Source: JAICWP01 sp035935775 (GTDB taxonomy: Bacteria > Acidobacteriota > Terriglobia > Terriglobales > Acidobacteriaceae). Taken from it: a DNA stretch of 11,314 bases. Positions 4,885-10,685 of this stretch are shown here, piece by piece. The notes beneath the pieces were generated by a model that ran no database searches, was not told the DNA's origin, and saw only the letters and a program-made list of their open reading frames with translations. Position 1 is the first letter of the stretch, and each line of letters opens with the position of its first letter. Where the stretch lies: NCBI GenBank assembly GCA_035935775.1, contig DASYWT010000239.1, positions 1 through 11,314 on the forward strand. The letters run 5' to 3'. The position numbers and the translations under genes are program-made.

Positions 4885-6030
4885 ATGAACATCGGAATCA
4901 CGTGCTATCCGACCTATGGCGGCAGCGGGGTGGTAGCCACCGAACTGGGCATTGAACTGGCGCAACGCGGACACCAGATCCACTTCATCACCTACTCGCA
5001 GCCTTTTCGCCTGACCGGCCCCCAGCCCAACATCTACTACCACGAGGTCGAGGTCTCGCATTATCCGCTGTTCGACTACCCGCCTTACGACCTGGCGCTG
5101 GCCACGCGTATGGCGGAAGTGGCGGAAATCTACGAGCTCGACCTGCTGCACGTGCACTATGCCATCCCTCACTCGGTCAGCGCCCTGCTGGCCAAACAAA
5201 TGCTTGCCACTGCTCGCGGCAAACGGCGGCGGCTTCCCTTCGTCACTACCCTGCACGGCACCGACATCACGCTGGTGGGCCAGGACCGCTCCTACCTGCC
5301 GATTACGCGCTTCTCCATCGAGCAGAGCGACGGCGTGACCGCCATCTCGCGCTACCTGCGCGACCGCACTCTGCGCGAGTTCGACATTCCCAACTCCATC
5401 GAGGTGATCTACAACTTCGTCAACTGCGACGTTTACCTTCGCGACCGCAACGTGGCCCAGCGCCGTGCGGAGTATGCCGAGCCGGGCGAGCGCCTGCTGG
5501 TTCATCTTTCCAATTTCCGCCCGGTCAAACGCCTGCTCGACGTGATCGAGATTTTCGATCGCGTGCAGAAGGAGGTCCCCGCGCGCCTGCTGCTGATCGG
5601 CGACGGCCCTGACCGTTCGCAGGCGGAGTGGCTGGCGGTGCAAAAAGGCATTCATGACCGCGTGCTCTTCCTGGGCAAGCAGGACCGCATCAACGAAAAG
5701 CTGGCGCTGGCGGACGTGATGCTGCTGCCCAGCCAGCTGGAGTCATTCGGGCTGGCGGCATTGGAGGCCATGGCCTGCGAGGTCGTGCCCATCGCCACGC
5801 GCGTTGGCGGCCTGCCCGAGGTGGTGGAGCACGGAGTGAGCGGCTTTCTGGCCGACGTGGGGGACGTCGCCACCATGGCGCGCTACGCCGTCGAACTGCT
5901 GCAGGACGAATCCCGCCTGCGCGCCATGGGCAAGCAGTCGCGGCAGGCGGCGCAGTCGCGCTTCTGCACCGACAACATCATCCCCCAGTATGAAGATTTT
6001 TACCGCCGGGTGGTGGAACGGGCCACGTAG
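4885..6030 (+). CDS. bshA: BshA: N-acetyl-alpha-D-glucosaminyl L-malate synthase (bacillithiol biosynthesis)
   Basis: Cytoplasmic GT4 retaining glycosyltransferase that joins GlcNAc from UDP-GlcNAc to L-malate, the first step of the low-molecular-weight thiol bacillithiol. It has 381 residues, close to the known enzymes. ATG 4885 gives the standard N-terminus MNIGITCYPTYGGSGVVATELG; the frame allows TTG 4876 but the family begins at the methionine, with GGGG four bases upstream. Seen motifs: GGSG loop (12-15), LHGTDITLVG (123-132), YNFVN (176-180), the start of the second Rossmann domain at SNFRPVKR (209-216), IGDGPD (238-243) and the donor-binding ESFGLAALE (EX7E, E286 and E294), then VGGLPEVVEHG. 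The genes for the later steps (bshB, bshC) are not in the window. Its end overlaps the convergent kinase gene by 31 bases. Confidence 0.96.
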   Translation: MNIGITCYPTYGGSGVVATELGIELAQRGHQIHFITYSQPFRLTGPQPNIYYHEVEVSHYPLFDYPPYDLALATRMAEVAEIYELDLLHVHYAIPHSVSALLAKQMLATARGKRRRLPFVTTLHGTDITLVGQDRSYLPITRFSIEQSDGVTAISRYLRDRTLREFDIPNSIEVIYNFVNCDVYLRDRNVAQRRAEYAEPGERLLVHLSNFRPVKRLLDVIEIFDRVQKEVPARLLLIGDGPDRSQAEWLAVQKGIHDRVLFLGKQDRINEKLALADVMLLPSQLESFGLAALEAMACEVVPIATRVGGLPEVVEHGVSGFLADVGDVATMARYAVELLQDESRLRAMGKQSRQAAQSRFCTDNIIPQYEDFYRRVVERAT

Positions 6031-7343
6031 AAATCGGGCGCGTCGGCGCTGTGCAACACCGGCAGGCGAAGGCGCACCAGGGTGCCCCGGCCTTCCCGGC
6101 TGTCAATCACCATACGCGCTGCGTCGCCATAGAGCACCTTGAGCCGCTCGGCTACATTGGCCATGCCGATACCAGTGCCGCCCAGGCCGGTAGGCCGTTC
6201 CAGCAGGTTGGCCGAGCCCATGCCCACGCCATCGTCCTCTACCTCGACCTGCAGCGTGCCTTCTGCCACCTGGCTGCGCAAATAGATGCTGCCGCCGTCA
6301 ATTTTGGCGGAGAGGCCGTGCTTGATGGAATTTTCCACCAGCGGCTGCAGCAGCATTCCCGGAACCAGCACGTCGAGCGAGGCGGGATCGAGCTCCTTGA
6401 TCACCTTCAGCTTGTCGCGCCCGAAGCGCACTACTTCGATGTCCAGGTAGTCGTCAATGAATTCCAGTTCCTCGCGGAAGGGAACGAAAGCGTCGCTCGA
6501 GCGCAGCAGGCGGCGCAGGATGTTGGCCAGCTTAATGATGAGGTCGCGGGCGGTGTCGGGGTCAAAGCGTACCAGCGACGAAACCGAGTTCAGCGTATTG
6601 AACAAAAAGTGGGGGTTGATCTGGCTCTGCAGCGCCTCCATGCGCGCCTGCAGCAGCGCGCGATGCTGCTCTTCCAGCTTCATCTCGATGCGCGTGTTGT
6701 TCCAGATTTTGAGCGCGATGGCGATGGAAACAATGGCGGTGGCATAAATCGCCACTTCCACCGGCCAGTTGGGACTGTCCACGGAGAAAATCAGGTTGGG
6801 AAATTGCCGGGCCAGGGCCTGCCGCGCCAGGCGCAAGACGATGATGGTGAAGAAGAACATAATCTGCCAGTCCAGCTTGGGACGAGGCAGGTTGCGGCGG
6901 ATCCAGCGATACACGCTGAGGTCAATGAAAGGCGAGAACGACCAGATGTCTTCGCGCACCCCGGCCAGGTTGCGCAGCATGCCCGCGATGAGACCGGCGA
7001 GCAGGTTAAAGGGCAGGCCCAGCCACTCGCCGTGCAACAGCCCGGGCAGGGCTACAAAGCCTCCGCCCACCGCACCGGCCACACGGCCTCCGATCACCCC
7101 GATAAGGATGGTGGCCTCGAAGGACATGTCGGCGGAGAGAAAGTTCTTCACGCTGGCCCGCACCAGCACGCCCAGCGCAAAGGGAGCGCCAATGAACAGG
7201 GCGAGGCGGATCTTCTCTCCCGTGGTCCGATCTTCCTTGAACAGCAGCCCCTTGAACCACACCGAGCGCACCTGGGCGCTGGCGATAGCCGCCGCCACGC
7301 CCAGCTTCACCAGCTGGTTGACCAGGATAAGCCGCTGTTCCAT
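6000..7343 (-). CDS. LytS-type membrane sensor histidine kinase
   Basis: A 447-residue kinase. The N-terminal 210 residues hold several hydrophobic segments (about 46-62, 77-100, 108-124, 160-172 and 194-212) that fit the 5TM-5TMR_LYT sensor region; the first segment is short, so the region may be reduced. A coiled-coil-like stretch (217-238) leads into the His_kinase domain with QSQINPHFLFNTLNSV and phosphoacceptor H245, then the HATPase domain with N box LVENSIKHG (N338), G1 box EDDGVGMG (369-376) and G2 box GLGGTGIGMANVAERL (387-402). This is the PF06580 architecture that normally partners LytTR regulators, none of which is nearby. ATG 7343 is forced, since an in-frame TAA lies 15 bases upstream; no clear ribosome-binding site is seen. 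A 469-residue open frame on the opposite strand is a shadow. Confidence 0.93.
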   Translation of the reverse strand: MEQRLILVNQLVKLGVAAAIASAQVRSVWFKGLLFKEDRTTGEKIRLALFIGAPFALGVLVRASVKNFLSADMSFEATILIGVIGGRVAGAVGGGFVALPGLLHGEWLGLPFNLLAGLIAGMLRNLAGVREDIWSFSPFIDLSVYRWIRRNLPRPKLDWQIMFFFTIIVLRLARQALARQFPNLIFSVDSPNWPVEVAIYATAIVSIAIALKIWNNTRIEMKLEEQHRALLQARMEALQSQINPHFLFNTLNSVSSLVRFDPDTARDLIIKLANILRRLLRSSDAFVPFREELEFIDDYLDIEVVRFGRDKLKVIKELDPASLDVLVPGMLLQPLVENSIKHGLSAKIDGGSIYLRSQVAEGTLQVEVEDDGVGMGSANLLERPTGLGGTGIGMANVAERLKVLYGDAARMVIDSREGRGTLVRLRLPVLHSADAPDFYVARSTTRR

Positions 7344-7381
7344 GCGTATATGAGATTAACCCAGCAGAAGCGGAGGGGGAA

Positions 7382-7429
7382 GGTTTCAAGGTTGCAAGGT
7401 TTCAAGGTTTCAGGGTTTCAGGGTTGCAA
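7382..7429 (+). repeat. Six-unit octameric tandem repeat (GGTTTCAA)
   Basis: Six consecutive 8-base units: GGTTTCAA, GGTTGCAA, GGTTTCAA, GGTTTCAG, GGTTTCAG and GGTTGCAA, with no insertion between them. It lies 39 bases upstream of the kinase start and may affect its promoter region. Confidence 0.85.
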
Positions 7430-7434
7430 TTGCG

Positions 7435-7523
7435 AGCCCGAAGGGCGAAACAGCTTTTAGCCCAGCGCGTGAGCCCTGGGAAATTGCCCCTAAAAATGGA
7501 AGAGCCCCGTAGGGGCGGCACAA
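7435..7523 (+). repeat. Multi-hairpin repeat element, copy A
   Basis: A three-part element: GCCC-GAA-GGGC followed by GAAACAGC, then AGCCCAGCGCGTGAGCCCTGGGAAA, and finally GAGCCCC-GTA-GGGGCGGCACA. Each part contains a short palindrome. The same order of parts recurs at 7962-8053. Confidence 0.7.
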
Positions 7524-7548
7524 ACTCTCTGTTGCGAACATGAAGCGC

Positions 7549-7606
7549 AAGGTCCTTCGACTCGCGCTCGCTCGCTGCGCTCGACTCGCGCTCGCTCAGG
7601 ATGACA
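7549..7606 (+). repeat. Dispersed element bounded by AGGTCCTTCG and CTCAGGATGACA
   Basis: The ends recur in opposite orientation at 7838-7890. The interior holds a 16-base direct repeat CGACTCGCGCTCGCTC (7558-7573 and 7582-7597), so this copy seems to have an internal 24-base duplication. Confidence 0.65.
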
Positions 7607-7750
7607 GGAAGAAATAGCGTGCGGCGAGGTTGAAGCCGCGCCGTTCAAAGATCCAATGCGGATCACCGTTTCAGCTTAAGCATCTAGAATGTGGCCCACG
7701 CAGAGGCCAGGCGCGAGTGATAAAACTGCCCCTACTGGAGAACTTCAGAC

Positions 7751-7808
7751 CAGCCCGCACAGCGGGCGAAATAGTAAGCCTTCGGAAGGGCGCAGCTTTA
7801 GCTGCGCC
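7751..7808 (+). repeat. Multi-hairpin repeat element, partial copy
   Basis: CAGCCCGCACAGCGGGCGAA followed by ATAGTAAGCC matches the first part of the copy at 7962 almost base for base. The following parts differ: CTTCGGAAG and the perfect 8-bp hairpin GGCGCAGC-TTTA-GCTGCGCC (7789-7808). Confidence 0.6.
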
Positions 7809-7837
7809 GTGCCGCATTCCCTGCTTACTTTTGCTTT

Positions 7838-7890
7838 TGTCATCCTGAGACGCACGACCAAGCGCAGCGCGGGAGGGCGGCGAAGGACCT
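7838..7890 (-). repeat. Dispersed element, inverted copy (TGTCATCCTGAG ... CGAAGGACCT)
   Basis: Its 12-base left end and 10-base right end are exact reverse complements of the right and left ends of the element at 7549-7606. The interiors differ, so the ends are the conserved part. Confidence 0.65.
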
Positions 7891-7961
7891 GCTGTTAGCA
7901 TTCATGCGCGACTTATTGAATGTCACTGCGCCGCCCTGGTTTTCGCTGCTTAGCCTGAGCC

Positions 7962-8053
7962 AGCCCCCGCAGCGGGCGAAATAGTAAAGCCCAGGGCGGA
8001 AGCCCTGGGAAAGCAGGCCGGAGAAATGGTGGAGCCCCGTAGGGGCGACACAA
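7962..8053 (+). repeat. Multi-hairpin repeat element, copy B
   Basis: The best preserved copy: AGCCCCCGCAGCGGGCGAA plus ATAGTAA, then the 8-base-arm hairpin CCCAGGGC-GGA-AGCCCTGGG with slight slip, a 20-base variable spacer, and GAGCCCC-GTA-GGGGCGACACA. Confidence 0.7.
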
Positions 8054-8077
8054 CGGCCTCCGATCGCGGCCGACATC

Positions 8078-8130
8078 GGTAGAGACGTAACTTGTTACGT
8101 CTCCAAGACGTTGCAAACAACGTCTCTACC
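8078..8130. repeat. Perfect two-hairpin palindromic element
   Basis: The ends GGTAGAGACGT (8078-8088) and ACGTCTCTACC (8120-8130) are exact reverse complements over 11 bases. Between them are two hairpins, GAGACGTAAC-TT-GTTACGTCTC (8082-8103) and AGACGTTG-CAAA-CAACGTCT (8106-8125). The strand could switch between one long stem and two hairpins. Confidence 0.8.
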
Positions 8131-8139
8131 CGAATGGGG

Positions 8140-8182
8140 TTGAAACTGCAAACTTGAGACTGAGCTTTGAAACTTGAAACTT
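8140..8182 (+). repeat. Degenerate TTGAAACT array at the end of the alaX gene
   Basis: Copies of TTGAAACT, GCAAACTT, TTTGAAACTTGAAACTT are the reverse orientation of the GGTTTCAA array at 7382-7429, so arrays of one family in opposite orientation bound the gap. The alaX stop codon (complement of 8181-8183) overlaps the last bases. Confidence 0.5.
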
Positions 8183-9392
8183 ACCGCAATTTGGAAGCAA
8201 CGCTCTCCAGCAAAGGACCGATCATCTCCGCTTTCGCCACCCCGCCCTGCGCCATGTCCCTCGTGCCTCCGCCGCGCCCACCGTTTGCGGCCAGGGCATC
8301 TTTCATCAACCCGCCCATGTCGTAGGGCAATCCGGTGGTCTGGGCAAACACCAGCGCCGGCGTCCCCTGCCCCGCGCCCAGCAGGGCGACCGCACGCTTG
8401 CCGCTGGTGCGGGCCAACTTTTGCGCCAGCAGCTTGATGAATTCCAGATCGCGGTCCGGGAAAACCTTCACAACCAGGTGAAAAGCGTTGTTTTCGGGCG
8501 TCTGTTCCAGCAAACGGGCGGCATGGAGCTCCGCCAGTTCATTCAGCAGCTCTGAACGTGCCTTGCGGGCGGCCTTGCCTTCGTCCGCCAGCTTGCGCAC
8601 CTGCTGCGGCAGCTCCCAAATGTGAGCGGAAAGCACACCCGCCGCTTCGTTCAGGGCCATGCGATCGCGCCTGGCCGCGGCCAACGCCCTTTCCCCGCAA
8701 ACGAACTCCACCCGCACGCCCTGACGTACTTTTTCCGTTTTGCGCACCAGGATGGCGCCAATTTGGCCCGTGCTGCGCACGTGCGTGCCGCCGCAGGCGG
8801 TCAGGTCGAAATCGCGGATATCAATCAGCCGCAACTGCTCGCGTTCCACGGGGGGCAGCTTGCGCAAACCGAGACCGCGCGCCTCTTCCAGGCTGACAAA
8901 CCGGATCTCCACCGGCCGGTCCTCCATGACCACCTGGTTGGCCAACTCCTCGGCGCGTTCGACCTGTTCGGGGGCAGCTGATTTTGTCTCCAGGTCAATA
9001 GTGCAGACTTCGTCGCCCATATGGAACGAAACCGTGGGCATGTCGAACAGGCGGATAAACGCCGCGGAGAGCACGTGCTGGCCGGAATGCTGTTGCACAT
9101 GGTCGCGCCGGCGGTTCAAGTCAATGGAGCCGTGCACACGGGCGCCGGCCACCAGGTTCGCCGGGACAGCTTCCAGGTAATGCAGGATGCGGTCCTCCTG
9201 CTCAGCCACTTCCATCACGCGCATCCGGGCGCCATTTGCCTCCAGCCAGCCGGTATCGAATACCTGGCCGCCGCTGGTGGGATAAAATGCCGTGCGGTCC
9301 AGCACGATAGCCGGCCGCTGCGCTGTAACCAGATCTACGACCTGGGCGTCAAACTCCGTGAGAAACGAGTCGGTGTAGTAAAGGCGGATCAT
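8181..9392 (-). CDS. alaX: Alanyl-tRNA editing protein, long AlaX form with C-terminal DHHA1/C-Ala domain
   Basis: Free-standing trans-editing hydrolase that removes serine (and glycine) from mischarged tRNA-Ala. It has 403 residues. The N-terminal 90 residues match the AlaRS barrel domain (YYTDS, LDRTAFYPTSGGQ), residues 95-245 the editing domain with the zinc motifs HSGQH (H102, H106) and CGGTH (C200, H204). A charged linker (about 260-295) leads to a DHHA1/C-Ala domain with the GGRGGGTRDMAQGG loop at 371-384. The aminoacylation domain of AlaRS is absent and the protein begins where AlaX proteins begin, so this is not a broken alaS. All zinc ligands are present, so it should be active. No Shine-Dalgarno sequence precedes ATG 9392. 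It is divergent from the binding-fold gene at 9585. Confidence 0.93.
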   Translation of the reverse strand: MIRLYYTDSFLTEFDAQVVDLVTAQRPAIVLDRTAFYPTSGGQVFDTGWLEANGARMRVMEVAEQEDRILHYLEAVPANLVAGARVHGSIDLNRRRDHVQQHSGQHVLSAAFIRLFDMPTVSFHMGDEVCTIDLETKSAAPEQVERAEELANQVVMEDRPVEIRFVSLEEARGLGLRKLPPVEREQLRLIDIRDFDLTACGGTHVRSTGQIGAILVRKTEKVRQGVRVEFVCGERALAAARRDRMALNEAAGVLSAHIWELPQQVRKLADEGKAARKARSELLNELAELHAARLLEQTPENNAFHLVVKVFPDRDLEFIKLLAQKLARTSGKRAVALLGAGQGTPALVFAQTTGLPYDMGGLMKDALAANGGRGGGTRDMAQGGVAKAEMIGPLLESVASKLR

Positions 9393-9394
9393 AA

Positions 9395-9429
9395 CAATTG
9401 AACGATTGACAAATTACGAATGACGATTG
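9395..9429 (-). repeat. Heptad tandem repeat, ACGATTG orientation
   Basis: CAATTGA, ACGATTG, ACAAATT, ACGAATG and ACGATTG follow in exact 7-base phase right upstream of the alaX start. They are the reverse orientation of the CAATCGT heptads at 9518-9570. Confidence 0.7.
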
Positions 9430-9436
9430 AAACCCA

Positions 9437-9500
9437 AGCTGTCAGCCATCAGCTATCAGCCGTCAGCTTCGCCTCCACTCTGAGAGCTGATAGCTGACAG
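9437..9500. repeat. AGCTRTC heptad array with inverted partner
   Basis: AGCTGTC, AGCCATC, AGCTATC and AGCCGTC stand in 7-base phase (9437-9464, then AGCT). AGCTGATAGCTGACAG (9485-9500) is the inverse of such units, so the two could pair as a stem around a short loop. Confidence 0.7.
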
Positions 9501-9517
9501 ACAAGGGCTGCCTTTTT

Positions 9518-9570
9518 CAATCGTCAATCTGCAATCGTCAATCGTCAATCATCAATCTTCAATCGTCAAT
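9518..9570 (+). repeat. Heptad tandem repeat, CAATCGT x7
   Basis: Seven contiguous 7-base units (CAATCGT, CAATCTG, CAATCGT, CAATCGT, CAATCAT, CAATCTT, CAATCGT) and a partial CAAT. The array ends two bases before the AGGAGG ribosome-binding site of the next gene, so it probably lies in the 5' untranslated region or promoter of that gene. Confidence 0.85.
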
Positions 9571-9584
9571 TAGGAGGCTGCCAC

Positions 9585-10469
9585 GTGTCCAAGTTCATCA
9601 TTGCACCGCACATGCGGCTTCAGGAATGGGTCGCCGAGGAAAAAGGCTACTTCACCGCCGAGGGCCTGGATTACGAGTTTCACGATGAGCTGACCTCCAA
9701 GGATGGCAAGAAGCACGACCTGGGGAACAAGGTTGGCGCCTACCAGACCTTCGAGGCCGGGCGCACCGCCAACATGAACTGCGCCTGCCACTGGACCGTG
9801 AACATGGCTGCCTCGGCGGGACACGGCAAGCTTTATCCCCATGCTTACTCCATCGCGCCTTCGGGCGTTTTTGTTCCGCCCGACTCGCCCGTGCGGCGCC
9901 CGGAGGACCTGGCGGGTGTACCGATCTCGGTCGGGTTTCAGTCGGGCAGCCATTACTCGACCATTCAGGCGCTGGAGCAGTATCTGCCGCTGGAAAAAAT
10001 CAAACTGTCGTTCGCCGATGGCCTGCTGTTCAAACGCATGGAGCTGCTGATTGACGGCAAGGTTCCGGCGGCCGCGCTGTTCAGCGGTCCATACTACTTC
10101 GCGGAACAACTGGGATTCCGCAAGATCATTGACACGACCTTCATGATTGCTTCGCTGGTGAACGGCGACCCCGACGCCTCCGACATCGAAAAATATTTTC
10201 GCGCTCTGCGGCGGGCGCAACGTGACATTGATTTGCGGCCTGAGTTGTACACCCATTACTACCAGAAAGAATTCCCTTCCCGCTTTCATGCCCAGATGGA
10301 TACGCGGCGCTGGGGACCGGGAGAGCGCATCATCTTCGAGCCCTACACCCGTGAGGCCTACGAGGAAGCCTTCGAGTGGATTGCCCAGCGCCACATCTTC
10401 CCCGAAGAGCATGAAGCCGTCTGCAACTACGACAGCGCGGTTCTGGCGGACCGGGGTTCAAGCCATTGA
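9585..10469 (+). CDS. NMT1/THI5-like solute-binding-fold protein without signal peptide
   Basis: A 294-residue protein of the periplasmic-binding-protein type II fold, NMT1/THI5-like: the N-terminus APHMRLQEWVAEEKGYFTAEGLDYEF is the typical first strand and helix, with hinge strands near GVFVPPDSPVRRPEDLAGVPISV (94-116) and LLFKRMELLIDGKVPAAALF (147-166). GTG 9585 is supported by AGGAGG (9572-9577) seven bases upstream. There is no signal peptide or lipobox, so the protein is probably cytoplasmic, and no permease or ATPase gene is near. Residues 66-69 read C-A-C-H in the pocket-forming segment. Members of this fold include transporter receptors and also enzymes (Thi5-type HMP-P synthases, MqnA/MqnD, dihydroxyphthalate decarboxylase). 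The function here is unknown; an enzyme or intracellular binding role is an inference from the missing export signal. Confidence 0.8.
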   Translation: MSKFIIAPHMRLQEWVAEEKGYFTAEGLDYEFHDELTSKDGKKHDLGNKVGAYQTFEAGRTANMNCACHWTVNMAASAGHGKLYPHAYSIAPSGVFVPPDSPVRRPEDLAGVPISVGFQSGSHYSTIQALEQYLPLEKIKLSFADGLLFKRMELLIDGKVPAAALFSGPYYFAEQLGFRKIIDTTFMIASLVNGDPDASDIEKYFRALRRAQRDIDLRPELYTHYYQKEFPSRFHAQMDTRRWGPGERIIFEPYTREAYEEAFEWIAQRHIFPEEHEAVCNYDSAVLADRGSSH

Positions 10470-10499
10470 CGATTGATGATTTGGGATTGATGATTGCGC
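10465..10499 (-). repeat. Heptad array in ATTGACG orientation, starting at the stop codon
   Basis: ATTGACG, ATTGATG, ATTTGGG, ATTGATG and ATTGCGC follow in 7-base phase. The stop TGA (10467-10469) of the binding-fold gene lies in the first unit. GCGCG (10496-10500) pairs with CGCGC (10512-10516) as a weak hairpin. Confidence 0.65.
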
Positions 10500-10547
10500 G
10501 AGAGGTTTTTCCGCGCTCCAGTTCGCCATTTGTCCGCCGGTGGTTTT

Positions 10548-10575
10548 TAATCGTCAATCTGACACTCGTAAATCT
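10548..10575 (+). repeat. Short heptad array, TAATCGT / CAATCTG
   Basis: TAATCGT and CAATCTG in 7-base phase, then more degenerate ACACTCG and TAAATCT. Same orientation as the array at 9518. Confidence 0.4.
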
Positions 10576-10657
10576 TCAATTCGCCCCAGTCATTTTTCGA
10601 TCACCACTCGTCACCCAATACCTAGCTACCTTCGTGTCCTTTGTGGTGAACGGTTTT

Positions 10658-10685
10658 CATTCGTCATTCTTCAATCGTCAATCAG
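10658..10685 (+). repeat. Heptad array overlapping the thrC stop codon
   Basis: CATTCGT, CATTCTT, CAATCGT and CAATCAG in 7-base phase. The stop codon of the minus-strand threonine synthase (complement of 10682-10684) lies in the last unit. Confidence 0.65.

Larger units (their letters stand above)
7344..8180. other. Gene-free 837-bp gap, a nest of repeats
   Basis: No reading frame here resembles a protein; the short open frames are G+C-rich chance frames over repeats. The gap holds an octad tandem array, three copies of a multi-hairpin element, an inverted pair of another element, a perfect two-hairpin palindrome and a degenerate TTGAAACT array, each listed separately. No tRNA or convincing promoter for the kinase gene was found. 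Confidence 0.75.

Noticed and set aside
4546..5655. 369-residue open frame on the minus strand
   Set aside because: Crosses the palindromic element and the antisense of two recognised genes; no known motif.
6051..7460. 469-residue open frame on the plus strand
   Set aside because: It is antisense to the complete LytS-type kinase, rich in Q, H, A and R as expected of a G+C-rich shadow frame, and runs on into the octad repeat.
7630..8076. Short open frames in the repeat nest
   Set aside because: They run across hairpin repeats on both strands in several frames, with no start signal or recognisable sequence.
8181..9392. Truncated alanyl-tRNA synthetase pseudogene
   Set aside because: The protein starts and ends as complete long AlaX proteins do and keeps all zinc ligands and the C-terminal domain.
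9505..9517. Intrinsic terminator before the CAATCGT array
   Set aside because: GGC-T-GCC followed by five T has a stem too short to be credible.
9518..9570. CRISPR-like array
   Set aside because: Seven-base units without spacers are a simple tandem repeat; no cas genes are present.
9570..10412. 280-residue open frame on the minus strand
   Set aside because: Antisense to the binding-fold gene, which has a good ribosome-binding site and family-like sequence.
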